From NCBI RefSeq assembly GCF_003671765.1, contig NZ_QPIB01000038.1, forward strand, positions 40,143-104,142: 64,000 bases of DNA, in the 5' to 3' direction. This document shows, piece after piece, positions 55,064 through 62,298 of this stretch (its first letter is position 1; every line of letters begins with the position of its first letter). Both the position numbers and the translations under genes were made by a program. The DNA is from Xenophilus sp. E41 (lineage in GTDB: Bacteria; Pseudomonadota; Gammaproteobacteria; Burkholderiales; Burkholderiaceae_C). Below the pieces are notes generated by a model. It ran no database searches. It was given only the letters and a program-made list of their open reading frames with translations, and was not told the DNA's origin.

Positions 55064-55684
55064 GGTCCCCTCCTCCGCCAGCGCCGCATAGCGGCGGATC
55101 AACTGCACCAGCGACTCGCAGCCCAGCTTGGCGAAGAGGTTGGCGCGGTGCGTCTCGACCGTGCGCGGCGACAGGGCCAGCACGCGCGCGATCTCCTTGT
55201 TGGTGAGGCCGCGGGCGATGTGCGACAGCACCTCGCGCTCGCGTTCGGAGAGCTGGGCGAAGCGCTCGCGCGCCGCCTGGTCGGCCTGCTGCCGCTCGCG
55301 CGAGGCCACGTGCTGGCGCACCGCCTGCTGCACCGCCTCGAGCAGTTGCTCGTCGTCGACCGGCTTCTCCAGGAATTCGGCCGCGCCGGCCTTGAAGGCG
55401 CGCCGGCACATCTCGACGGTGCCGTGGCCGGTGAGCATGATGACCGGCAGGTCCACCCCCTGCGCCACCAGCTGCTCCAGCACCGCGAGGCCGCCGATGC
55501 CCGGCATGCGCACGTCCATCACGATGGCGCCCACGGCCTGGCGGTCGAAGTCGGCGAGAAAGGCCTGCGGCTGCGCCCAGGGCTGCACGCGCAGGCCGAT
55601 GGTGCCGATCAGCAGCGCCAGGCTGTCGCGCACCGCCTCGTCGTCGTCGACGAGGTGGATCACCGGCGATTGCGGCGCGTTCAT
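55055..55684 (-). CDS. FixJ-type response regulator (receiver + LuxR HTH)
   Basis: 209 aa. Receiver: HLVDDDEAVRDS (about 10-21), phospho-Asp in VMDVRMPG (about 57), MLTGHGTVEMCRRAFKAGA, and KPVDDE. LuxR-type HTH: LSEREREVLSHIARGLTNKEIARVL and SPRTVETHRANLFAKLG (about 145-190). The start overlaps the kinase stop by 4 bases. It likely acts on the neighbouring HbpS-like/ankyrin pair through the dyads just past its own stop. Target not proven. Confidence 0.93.
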   Translation of the reverse strand: MNAPQSPVIHLVDDDEAVRDSLALLIGTIGLRVQPWAQPQAFLADFDRQAVGAIVMDVRMPGIGGLAVLEQLVAQGVDLPVIMLTGHGTVEMCRRAFKAGAAEFLEKPVDDEQLLEAVQQAVRQHVASRERQQADQAARERFAQLSEREREVLSHIARGLTNKEIARVLALSPRTVETHRANLFAKLGCESLVQLIRRYAALAEEGTAP

Positions 55685-57171
55685 GCCGCGCTCCCGGCCG
55701 CCAGCGGCAGGCGCAGCTCGAAGCGTGCGCCGCCCTGCGCACTGCTGCGGCCCGCCGCGAGCGTGCCGCCCATCTGCCCGGCCAGCGACTCGCACAGGCT
55801 CAGGCCCAGGCCGAGCCCGCCCTCGCGCGTGCTGAAGAAGGGATCGAACACGCGCGGCAGCGCTTCGGCCGGGATGCCCGGCCCGCTGTCCTCCACCGCC
55901 AGCCAGCCGTTCGTGCCGTCGCTGCCGGTCGTGACCGCGAGGCGGCGGCGGTCGGCCGGCACCGCCTCCAGCGCCTGCAATGCATTCACCAGCAGGTTGT
56001 GCACGATCTGCTCCAGCGCGACCGGGTCCGCCCGCACCTTCACGGGCGCGGCGGCTTCCGCGTCCTGCACCGCCACGCCGAGCCGCCGGCGTTCGGGCTC
56101 CAGCAGGTAGAGCGCGCCGCGCACCAGCTCCTGCAGCGCGACCGGTTGCAGGTCGGCCGGGCCGCGCGGCTGGTCGACCAGGCGACGCAGGCGGCCCACG
56201 ACCTCGGCCGCGCGCCGGGCCTGCGCCGCGGCCTGCGTCATGGCGTCGCGCGCGGCCTCGAGTTCGGGCGGCTCGTCGTCGAGCAGGCGGCGCGCGGCCT
56301 GGGCATTGGCCAGCACCGCCGTCAGCGGCTGGTTGAGCTCGTGCGCGAGGCCCGCGCCGAGTTCGCCCAGCGTGTTCAGGCGTGCCGCCTGGCCGAGGCG
56401 CAGCAGCTCCTCCGCGCGCCGACGGGCCGTGCGTTGGCGCAGCCAGGCGTGCAGTGCCGCGAGCCCCAGTGCGACGGCGAGGCTCCATCCTGTGATGCGT
56501 ATCCAGGGCAGTTCGCCCCATCCCACGCTTCGCTCGGCCACCACGTCGAAGGGCTGGCTTTGCGCCGCCAGCGTCTTGCGAAAGCCGAAGGTCCACGGCC
56601 CGTCGCCGGCGCGGCCAGCTTGCACCGTGTAGGCGCGATCGCCCTGCACCACCCGCACGCGGACCGGGCTGTGGCGCGGGTCCATGGGCCAGTCGCGCCA
56701 GGGGATGGTGCCGGCCAGGTCGATGGCGAGCGCAAAGCTCGCGGGCTGCGCGGCCAGCACGAGCAGGTAGCGGCCGGCCGGCAGATCGGGCGCCGCCACT
56801 TCGGCCCGGCGCAAGGTGCGTGAACGCGCCTCGGCCTGCGCGAGCGCGTCGGCGTGCGGGCCCTCGGGCCAGGGCTGCTCACCGTCGCGCCGCAGAACGC
56901 TCAGGATGGCCGGGTTGATGGCGGGCAAGCGCTGCTCGGGCCGCGGGCCGTCCGCGGGTGGTGCGAGCAGCGCCAGCGTCGCGAGCACCGCGTCGTACTG
57001 CACCACCTGCTGGCTCAGCAGCCGGTGGACGATGCGGCCGTCGGTGTCGAAATCCTCGTGCAGCCGGGCGAGCTCGGCCCGCGCCAGCCACACGCCGCCG
57101 GCGGACGTGAGCAGCGCCCACGCCAGCCACCAGGCACTTCGCGATCGCCAACCGTGTTCCATGGCGCGCAT
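55681..57171 (-). CDS. Membrane sensor histidine kinase (DctB/FixL-like transmitter)
   Basis: 496 aa. A first membrane segment (about 12-30) and a second (about 243-262) flank a periplasmic domain of about 210 residues without a recognised fold. The transmitter follows: H-box LGAGLAHELNQPLTAVLANAQAARR (about 288-312), N-box HNLLVNALQALE, G-boxes EDSGPGIP and GLGLGLSLCESL. The HELNQPL form is typical of kinases paired with FixJ-type regulators. A Met three codons in is an equally good start. Confidence 0.92.
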   Translation of the reverse strand: MRAMEHGWRSRSAWWLAWALLTSAGGVWLARAELARLHEDFDTDGRIVHRLLSQQVVQYDAVLATLALLAPPADGPRPEQRLPAINPAILSVLRRDGEQPWPEGPHADALAQAEARSRTLRRAEVAAPDLPAGRYLLVLAAQPASFALAIDLAGTIPWRDWPMDPRHSPVRVRVVQGDRAYTVQAGRAGDGPWTFGFRKTLAAQSQPFDVVAERSVGWGELPWIRITGWSLAVALGLAALHAWLRQRTARRRAEELLRLGQAARLNTLGELGAGLAHELNQPLTAVLANAQAARRLLDDEPPELEAARDAMTQAAAQARRAAEVVGRLRRLVDQPRGPADLQPVALQELVRGALYLLEPERRRLGVAVQDAEAAAPVKVRADPVALEQIVHNLLVNALQALEAVPADRRRLAVTTGSDGTNGWLAVEDSGPGIPAEALPRVFDPFFSTREGGLGLGLSLCESLAGQMGGTLAAGRSSAQGGARFELRLPLAAGSAA

Positions 57172-57188
57172 TGTGCCGAAGCAGGGGT

Positions 57189-57229
57189 GCTATCGATTCG
57201 ATAGCTACTCACGCCCGCAGGACGGGCGT
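57189..57229 (+). repeat. 41-bp two-hairpin interspersed repeat, copy J
   Basis: The most symmetrical copy: GCTATCGATTCGATAGC is a perfect palindrome (57189-57205), then 5 nt and the GC module with perfect 7-bp arms (57211-57229). It is the last copy before the island; none was found to the right. Confidence 0.85.
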
Positions 57230-57277
57230 TCCAGGCCGGAAACGCTCAGACGCCGCAGCGTCGGTGGATCGCTCGGA

Positions 57278-57292
57278 TCACTCCCACTCTAT
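57278..57292 (-). other. guaA 3'-end-like attachment site (left island boundary)
   Basis: On the minus strand the bases read ATA GAG TGG GAG TGA, i.e. Ile-Glu-Trp-Glu-stop, the conserved end of GMP synthetase. No guaA body is present to its right. Composition changes sharply here, from high GC to an AT-rich stretch. The guaA 3' end is a known integration site for genomic islands, so this is read as the distal att copy. Confidence 0.6.
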
Positions 57293-57376
57293 CATCAACA
57301 ATCACAAAAACAACTTTAAAATCAAATAGTTATGGATTGCGTGACGATTGATGCCATGTTAAATACCACGTGCAGG

Positions 57377-57583
57377 TCATGAGAGTGAACATGGCTTGGC
57401 CTGGAGGCGGTTGACGGCCTCGGCCAACGTCTCGCCGGGCCGCCACCCAAACAACTCGCGGATGCTCGCCGTTCGCGCATGGCCCGGCATTTCGAACTCG
57501 TAACCGGCGGCGGTCAACTCCGCCTCCACGTCCTCAGTAATGAAGAACGGCTCAGCTTGATTGTCCTGGTGCAGTTTTGTCAT
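57377..57583 (-). CDS. 68-aa hypothetical protein at the end of the conflict cassette
   Basis: Its ATG has GGAGG seven bases upstream, so it is probably translated. The sequence is acidic, with a short beta-like start (EPFFITEDVEAELTAAGYEFE) and a helix near the end (ETLAEAVNRLQA). No family recognised. It lies 50 bases after the NADAR gene on the same strand and could be an antitoxin-like or regulatory partner. It could also be an unrelated chromosomal-type gene left of the cassette. Confidence 0.6.
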   Translation of the reverse strand: MTKLHQDNQAEPFFITEDVEAELTAAGYEFEMPGHARTASIRELFGWRPGETLAEAVNRLQAKPCSLS

Positions 57584-57633
57584 CTCATGTCCTCCGGCGT
57601 GCGTCCTGGCTATCGGCCTTCATACCTTGTCAG

Positions 57634-58287
57634 CTAAAACAATGCGGGTTGCGGTTTCTGCCCATTGCCTGAGCTCCTGGCCGAGACGGTCTCGATTGGT
57701 TTGCCCAGCAGCAGGAAGTCCGGGATACCGAGAGGCGGCACGGTCTTCAGCATGCCATCCGTGTCGTCTTTAAGCTTCTCCCGCAACTCCATCAGAAGCC
57801 TGCCTAGGACGTTCTGCCCAATTAGGGTGTCACCGGCCTCATCCGCCAACTTGGCCCCCCAATAGTCGTCCTTGCGTGACTGCTCGACGATCGGCCGATC
57901 GCGCGTGGCCAGCAGAAGCCGACCGAACTCTGCGTAATTCTGCGCAAGCTTCACACGGAGACACCAACGCATAACCTTGTATCTGACCTCGTCCCAATCC
58001 GACCTTGAGTCCTTGCGATGCGGCTTGCTCTTCATCTTGGCGGTCATCGGGCTATGCTGCCCGATGATTTCCCGCTGGACTTCCGGCATGTGGGGAAAGC
58101 GGCATGCCTGATAAAGAGCCTCCGTCGTCAGGATACGGACGCCGTTGATCTGTAAGGGGTACCCCGAGGCCATGTTGGACAGGCCGCCGAAGTCCTCCTT
58201 CGTCTTGTAGACGACAACGACCTCGCTGCGGACATAGGTCCGCAGGAGGTTGTTCTCAGGTTGATCGGTGCTAGAGCGTGAGGTCAT
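57634..58287 (-). CDS. NADAR-family protein (YbiA-like N-glycosidase fold)
   Basis: 217 aa. NADAR landmarks appear in order: FGGLSNMASGYPLQINGVRILTTEALYQACRFP (about 37-69), WDEVRYKVMRWCLRVKLAQN, and LLATRDRPIVEQSRKDDYWGAKLADEAG (about 130-160), matching the TGxxxLxExSxxDxxWG core. NADAR proteins act on ADP-ribose-linked compounds: YbiA cleaves N-glycosidic bonds in riboflavin intermediates, and others remove ADP-ribose from DNA guanine. Its start lies 17 bases inside the preceding PRTase-like gene, so the two are translationally coupled. An extra C-terminal region of about 50 residues has no assigned fold. Confidence 0.82.
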   Translation of the reverse strand: MTSRSSTDQPENNLLRTYVRSEVVVVYKTKEDFGGLSNMASGYPLQINGVRILTTEALYQACRFPHMPEVQREIIGQHSPMTAKMKSKPHRKDSRSDWDEVRYKVMRWCLRVKLAQNYAEFGRLLLATRDRPIVEQSRKDDYWGAKLADEAGDTLIGQNVLGRLLMELREKLKDDTDGMLKTVPPLGIPDFLLLGKPIETVSARSSGNGQKPQPALF

Positions 58288-59311
58288 CGAAGATGTTCCT
58301 CGCGGAGGAATAGCCCTCACGCTGTAGCAGCGGATACCAGTGCAGGGCGCCCGAGGTCGCCTCCGGATCTCCCCACCACATTGCAAGCGGGCAGTTGTTC
58401 GGGCAGTTCCGGTAGGTGACGATCATCGAGCCAAAGCCCACGCCGAACGGGCTGAAGCCTAGAGGGCGCATGGACTGCTTCGGGTTCTCGCTCATCGCCC
58501 TGATCTGGGCGCCGGCGATAAGGAACTCACTCTCCAAGACCTGGCGGCCCGCTTCCGAGGAGAACGGTTGGATCGCTGCTGCGCTCGGCTGCCGAGGCTC
58601 GAAGGGAAACTTCGCCGGCAGGGCCATGTATGCCTGAACCTCGGCCACGTTTGGAGCCGCCGTGGGCCAGAGCACTCCCGAACTGTTCTTGTACCACTTG
58701 CGGTTCTCAATCTCGAGGGCACGCCAATACTTGACAGCGATCTTCTTCCTCGACTGCGCGATCACGGCCTTGAGCCTCTTATCGACTAGGTACGAGCCTC
58801 CCGAGTGAAGGGCAGCAACGATGACATGGACCGTGGCCGATTGAGGTGCATCGTTGACGATCCACGGCTCGAGGTCATTGCCCACGCGGTTGCCGCTGAA
58901 CATGACGTCGTCGAGATAGATGAAGTCGCCGCCAGCCTCTCCGCAGTTATCCAGGTCGAGGCTACATTCATCTGCAAGGCACTTCGAGAAGAGCTTAAGC
59001 ATCTCCTTCTGGCTCTGCCCGTTCTGCTGGATGTTCAGGAAGTTCGCTGACGACCAGTACGCCGAAGGGTCGTCCCCGGCCAATTTCTGGTTGGTAACGA
59101 GGGCGCGTAGGAAGTCCTTCACGTTCTTTCGCGTGAAGAAGGTCTGTTTGATGACGTGCTCGAACTCGCGCAGGAACGGCAACTGCTGAGCGGGCGTGAA
59201 CTGATGAAGCCAACGATCGACGTGCTCCGGCGTCGGCTCGGGGAGGTCCCCTTTTCGGTAGGTCCTGATCTCGTTCGCGACGGAAGCGAGCAGGTCATCA
59301 CGTTCGCTCAT
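58271..59311 (-). CDS. PRTase-CE-like phosphoribosyltransferase of conflict systems
   Basis: 346 aa. GGDFIYLDDVMFSGNRVGNDL (about 126-146) is a type I PRTase PRPP-binding loop: hydrophobic strand, Asp-Asp, then Ser-Gly. After it come VHVIVAALHSGG and a C-terminal region with a Cys pair (RNCPNNCPLAMWWG, about 307-320). The helical N-terminus (about 1-120) with FLREFEHVIKQTFFTRKNVKDFLRAL also fits the PRTase-CE group described from comparative genomics of conflict systems. The loop is intact, so PRPP binding is likely. What it modifies is unknown. Local GC is higher than in the three genes upstream. Confidence 0.75.
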   Translation of the reverse strand: MSERDDLLASVANEIRTYRKGDLPEPTPEHVDRWLHQFTPAQQLPFLREFEHVIKQTFFTRKNVKDFLRALVTNQKLAGDDPSAYWSSANFLNIQQNGQSQKEMLKLFSKCLADECSLDLDNCGEAGGDFIYLDDVMFSGNRVGNDLEPWIVNDAPQSATVHVIVAALHSGGSYLVDKRLKAVIAQSRKKIAVKYWRALEIENRKWYKNSSGVLWPTAAPNVAEVQAYMALPAKFPFEPRQPSAAAIQPFSSEAGRQVLESEFLIAGAQIRAMSENPKQSMRPLGFSPFGVGFGSMIVTYRNCPNNCPLAMWWGDPEATSGALHWYPLLQREGYSSARNIFDDLTL

Positions 59312-59379
59312 TTCTAGCCCCTGTTATCCACTGATTCTGTGCGGCGATTTTGGTCCGCCAAGCGATTCTGAATGAAACC

Positions 59380-60405
59380 TCATTTGGAGGCAGCAACCTG
59401 GACCGACACCTTGGCCACGCTGTATAGCTCAACGCAACCACCTACCGCTTGCTCAGGGTTAAATAAGGCGAGATTGATGCCGTCACTCACCGAACTTCGA
59501 TAAACGACACCATCGAAGCCGCTCTTCTTGATGAACTCGCAGAGATACTGACTTGGAATATAGTCAATCGCTGCCCCTGCCGGCTGAACTGGACGCGTCA
59601 GCTCCTCACCTAAACGCTCAAGAAAAGGCAAATCGGCACGCAACTGGCCTATCTCGCTCGCGTCGGTCAAGATAAATGGAGACACGAGCTTACGTGGATT
59701 GCGTAAATCCACAGCTTTGACTTCTGGAACCCTGAAATCGGCGACACAAGCAAACTCGCCAGTATGTGGCCTAATCTCAGCCACAGCCGTATCTGGAAGC
59801 GACCCTAGGTAAAGGTAAGGAATACCGGCCGGATTGGCCCTACCATGTGAGGAACGCCGCTTCGGCGGCGCCCCCATTTGTTCGATTGGGAAAACATCGT
59901 CGTCGGTGCGAATTCGAGCGCGATACCACTGCTGCGGTAACTTCTGGCCAAGCAGCATGTCGAGCAGTTGGCGGAGACGATCTAAGTCAATAGCAACATC
60001 GAGAAACCAGCGGTTGCCATACATCATCTCGTCGCGCAACATATCCCATTGCGCGAGACCTTCACTGATATAGCTCGCCGACGGTACAAAGTTGCGCCGA
60101 ACAATTTCACCATCGTCAAGTATCTCGCCGAGAAGCTCTTTCGCATGGGCGATGTCCATGCGCTGATGACTGAAAAGCTGCCAGTCATCTTTCATCCATT
60201 CGACCAGCAGCTTCCCATCTTCACTCGGTTCATAGACATTGACTAGTAGCTCGAAATAGTTGGCAAGCCTGCTTGGCTCAACGAGTTGGGTATCCGTGGT
60301 CCCACAGAAGTCGCATACCCCATGACCAGGATTAAGCGAAGGAAAAAGTTGATCACGCAAGGCGTGATCGTCGAAGCATTCCGGGCAACAAAAACGCTTT
60401 GCCAT
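59380..60405 (-). CDS. RES-domain protein with zinc-ribbon/HEPN-like N-terminal domain
   Basis: 341 aa. A zinc ribbon (CCPEC 6-10 and CDFC 31-34) and a helical N-terminal domain (about 45-150, HEPN/RES-NTD type) precede the RES domain: WYRARI (160-165), GRANPAGIPYLYLGS (188-202), TAVAEIRPH with Glu 210, and GFDGVVYRSS (296-305). RES toxins such as MbcT and ParT destroy NAD+ or ADP-ribosylate targets, and the Arg, Tyr, Glu and Ser positions are kept here. No Xre-type antitoxin is adjacent, unlike classical RES-Xre pairs, which points to a triggered effector. Its start is 9 bases after the sce7725-like stop. Confidence 0.83.
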   Translation of the reverse strand: MAKRFCCPECFDDHALRDQLFPSLNPGHGVCDFCGTTDTQLVEPSRLANYFELLVNVYEPSEDGKLLVEWMKDDWQLFSHQRMDIAHAKELLGEILDDGEIVRRNFVPSASYISEGLAQWDMLRDEMMYGNRWFLDVAIDLDRLRQLLDMLLGQKLPQQWYRARIRTDDDVFPIEQMGAPPKRRSSHGRANPAGIPYLYLGSLPDTAVAEIRPHTGEFACVADFRVPEVKAVDLRNPRKLVSPFILTDASEIGQLRADLPFLERLGEELTRPVQPAGAAIDYIPSQYLCEFIKKSGFDGVVYRSSVSDGINLALFNPEQAVGGCVELYSVAKVSVQVAASK

Positions 60406-60414
60406 GCAACTGGC

Positions 60415-61350
60415 TCAGTCGACATAAGCAGCAAGCGTCTCGATGTGATGTTTCATCGAGAGCTTTTTGACGTAACCAAGACCAGGGAAATGACCTTTGG
60501 CGTGGAATTCCCGAAACTCCTTGATCGCTTCGGTCTCAAGAATGTGAGAGGTTCCACTGTCCAACTTTGCTATCAACTTCGCCAACGCCTGCGCGAACTT
60601 GCCGGCAGGGTCAGTCGGCGTGTCCCTCGTGTCCGAGACAAAGTGATAGACATACATGACATCGTCCTTGTCAGGATCAATGAAAGTCAGGTGAATTGCG
60701 ACAGCATAGGCAGGACCTCCACCCTCGCTATAGACGTCGCCAACGATCAGGAAATCCCCAAAACCCACCATGCCGAGATCACCATAGGTAACGTGGAGAT
60801 CAGAAAATTCCTCCATTGGAGGGTAATCGGCATTGCGCAGTCGTTTAAATCCGTCACGCACTAGAATGCGGGTGCTCTGGTCATAGTGTTTCCGGTAAAG
60901 AAGCTTGGCATGATCTTCGATGAAAACGTTAGTGAGACCGGGCATGCCGTCTTCCAGCTTTGCCGCCAAGGCCTTGGGATCGGTGAAGCCTGCGTGGATT
61001 AGAACAGGGTGATGATCAGCATGTTGGTGATAGCACGTCATGACTTCGTCAACTGTCATGTCACTACGCAGTAGGATGCCAGCTAAAATATTGCCACCGC
61101 TCTTGAAATCTTCTTGTAGGAGACCGGTGATGCTCGCCCCGTCCTCCTGATGATCGCCGTGGTAGGGATTCACGATAACAATTGCACGTCCACCAGCGTC
61201 GCATACCGTCTTTAACGTCTTCTTAAGCCCGCCGAGCGACTCGCGGACAGGTTCAATCACGGGCACGAAATTTTTCTTGGCGAGCAACTCGGCCATTTCG
61301 CGAATCGTGATGAGCTCGAATTGTTTTCCGCGAAAATAGGGATGGTACAT
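60415..61350 (-). CDS. sce7725-family protein
   Basis: 311 aa. It opens MYHPYFRGKQFELITIREMAEL, the form I associate with the sce7725 family, and continues as a likely TIM-like or alternating alpha/beta fold (AIVIVNPYHGDH, VLIHAGFTDPKALA, FIEDHAKLLYRKHY, VGFGDFLIVGDVYSEGGGPAYAVAIHLTFID). Biochemistry unknown; acidic and His residues are well placed but no catalytic motif is named. It lies 7 bases after the sce7726-like gene, the usual pairing of these two families. Confidence 0.72.
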   Translation of the reverse strand: MYHPYFRGKQFELITIREMAELLAKKNFVPVIEPVRESLGGLKKTLKTVCDAGGRAIVIVNPYHGDHQEDGASITGLLQEDFKSGGNILAGILLRSDMTVDEVMTCYHQHADHHPVLIHAGFTDPKALAAKLEDGMPGLTNVFIEDHAKLLYRKHYDQSTRILVRDGFKRLRNADYPPMEEFSDLHVTYGDLGMVGFGDFLIVGDVYSEGGGPAYAVAIHLTFIDPDKDDVMYVYHFVSDTRDTPTDPAGKFAQALAKLIAKLDSGTSHILETEAIKEFREFHAKGHFPGLGYVKKLSMKHHIETLAAYVD

Positions 61351-61357
61351 ACGTGGG

Positions 61358-62248
61358 TCAGCTCCAAGTCATGGCCACGCGCAACGGGGTGGCTGTAGCG
61401 TCAATCAGCCTCGAATGATCAGAACGAGGTACCGATACCGACAACGCCGCAGCCAGTAAGGATTTAGGCAATCGGTCGACAAAGCCGCCGAGTGGTGCAA
61501 GGTCACGCGTCCGCTTGAGCGTCCGCACCATCTCCGCATGTACCGCAATTGGGTCAAGCATGGCAAAGAGGTCACGCATCGCCGTATGCTTCCGTGTATT
61601 GGGAACCTCCGGTACCGCAACACCCATCGCCCGCAAAATTGAGATACCTTCGGCCATACGTAACGACTCGAACACAGTCACCGGACAGATTCGCTCCGGA
61701 CGGTCTGCTGCTTCGCGCACTGATGTAATCCGGTAGCGCTTGGAAAGACACATCACTCCTACATCGTCAGGAATCGTATTCAGTACACCGTCGATATGGC
61801 TTTCGCTCGCGATTACATTCACTTTGGCGAAAACCCGCTTGTAGTTCTCGACCTGGTTGACAAGCCGCGCAAGAGAATCCCGCTCCGACTTGATCTCATA
61901 GACGGTCGCAGTACCGTTCAAGATGACGAGATCAGCTTTGCAGCTACCAACGCGAAACTCATTAAGCATTGAGGCAGTGCGGAGCGAATGTGTTCCCATC
62001 AGCACTTTCTGACTGATCGCTGCTCGATAGATATATTCGTCACGATGCCCCGCGATTTTCAGAATATTGAACGCGGAATCGAAAGTATCACCGACAGTCG
62101 CGCACGGCCCAACACGCTCGATCAAATCAGTTTGCCCGAGCAATCGACGGAACAAGCCGGACCGTCCCTTCTTCGCCATTTCACGGAAAACTGTGGCGGA
62201 GAACAGCCGAGTCAAGGCGGAAAGTTGTGCTGCGCTGTAGATACTCAT
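61358..62248 (-). CDS. sce7726-family protein, PD-(D/E)XK nuclease-like
   Basis: 296 aa from the ATG at 62248 (GGTGGAGGA just upstream). The frame is open to an ATG at 62299 that overlaps the resolvase stop. A nuclease-like core is visible: NEFRVG with Glu 97, KADLVILNG with Asp 106, and YEIKSERDSLARL with Glu 118-x-Lys 120, followed by QVENYKRVFAKVNVIAS. This is the layout of PD-(D/E)XK restriction-like nucleases. The N-terminal 90 residues are helical. Local GC is about 50 %. With sce7725 it forms a conserved pair of unknown function, found mostly in accessory DNA as far as I recall. Confidence 0.72.
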   Translation of the reverse strand: MSIYSAAQLSALTRLFSATVFREMAKKGRSGLFRRLLGQTDLIERVGPCATVGDTFDSAFNILKIAGHRDEYIYRAAISQKVLMGTHSLRTASMLNEFRVGSCKADLVILNGTATVYEIKSERDSLARLVNQVENYKRVFAKVNVIASESHIDGVLNTIPDDVGVMCLSKRYRITSVREAADRPERICPVTVFESLRMAEGISILRAMGVAVPEVPNTRKHTAMRDLFAMLDPIAVHAEMVRTLKRTRDLAPLGGFVDRLPKSLLAAALSVSVPRSDHSRLIDATATPLRVAMTWS

Positions 62249-62298
62249 TCCTCCACCAGTGCCGTGCAGGTTTCCATTGTAGGCATCCTGTGTCCTCA

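Noticed and set aside
57172..57376. 38-bp terminal inverted repeat of a Tn3-family element at the left island edge
   Set aside because: I looked for a GGGG-start, TAAG-end pattern and found none in this gap; the left end of the Tn3-type element is not identified.
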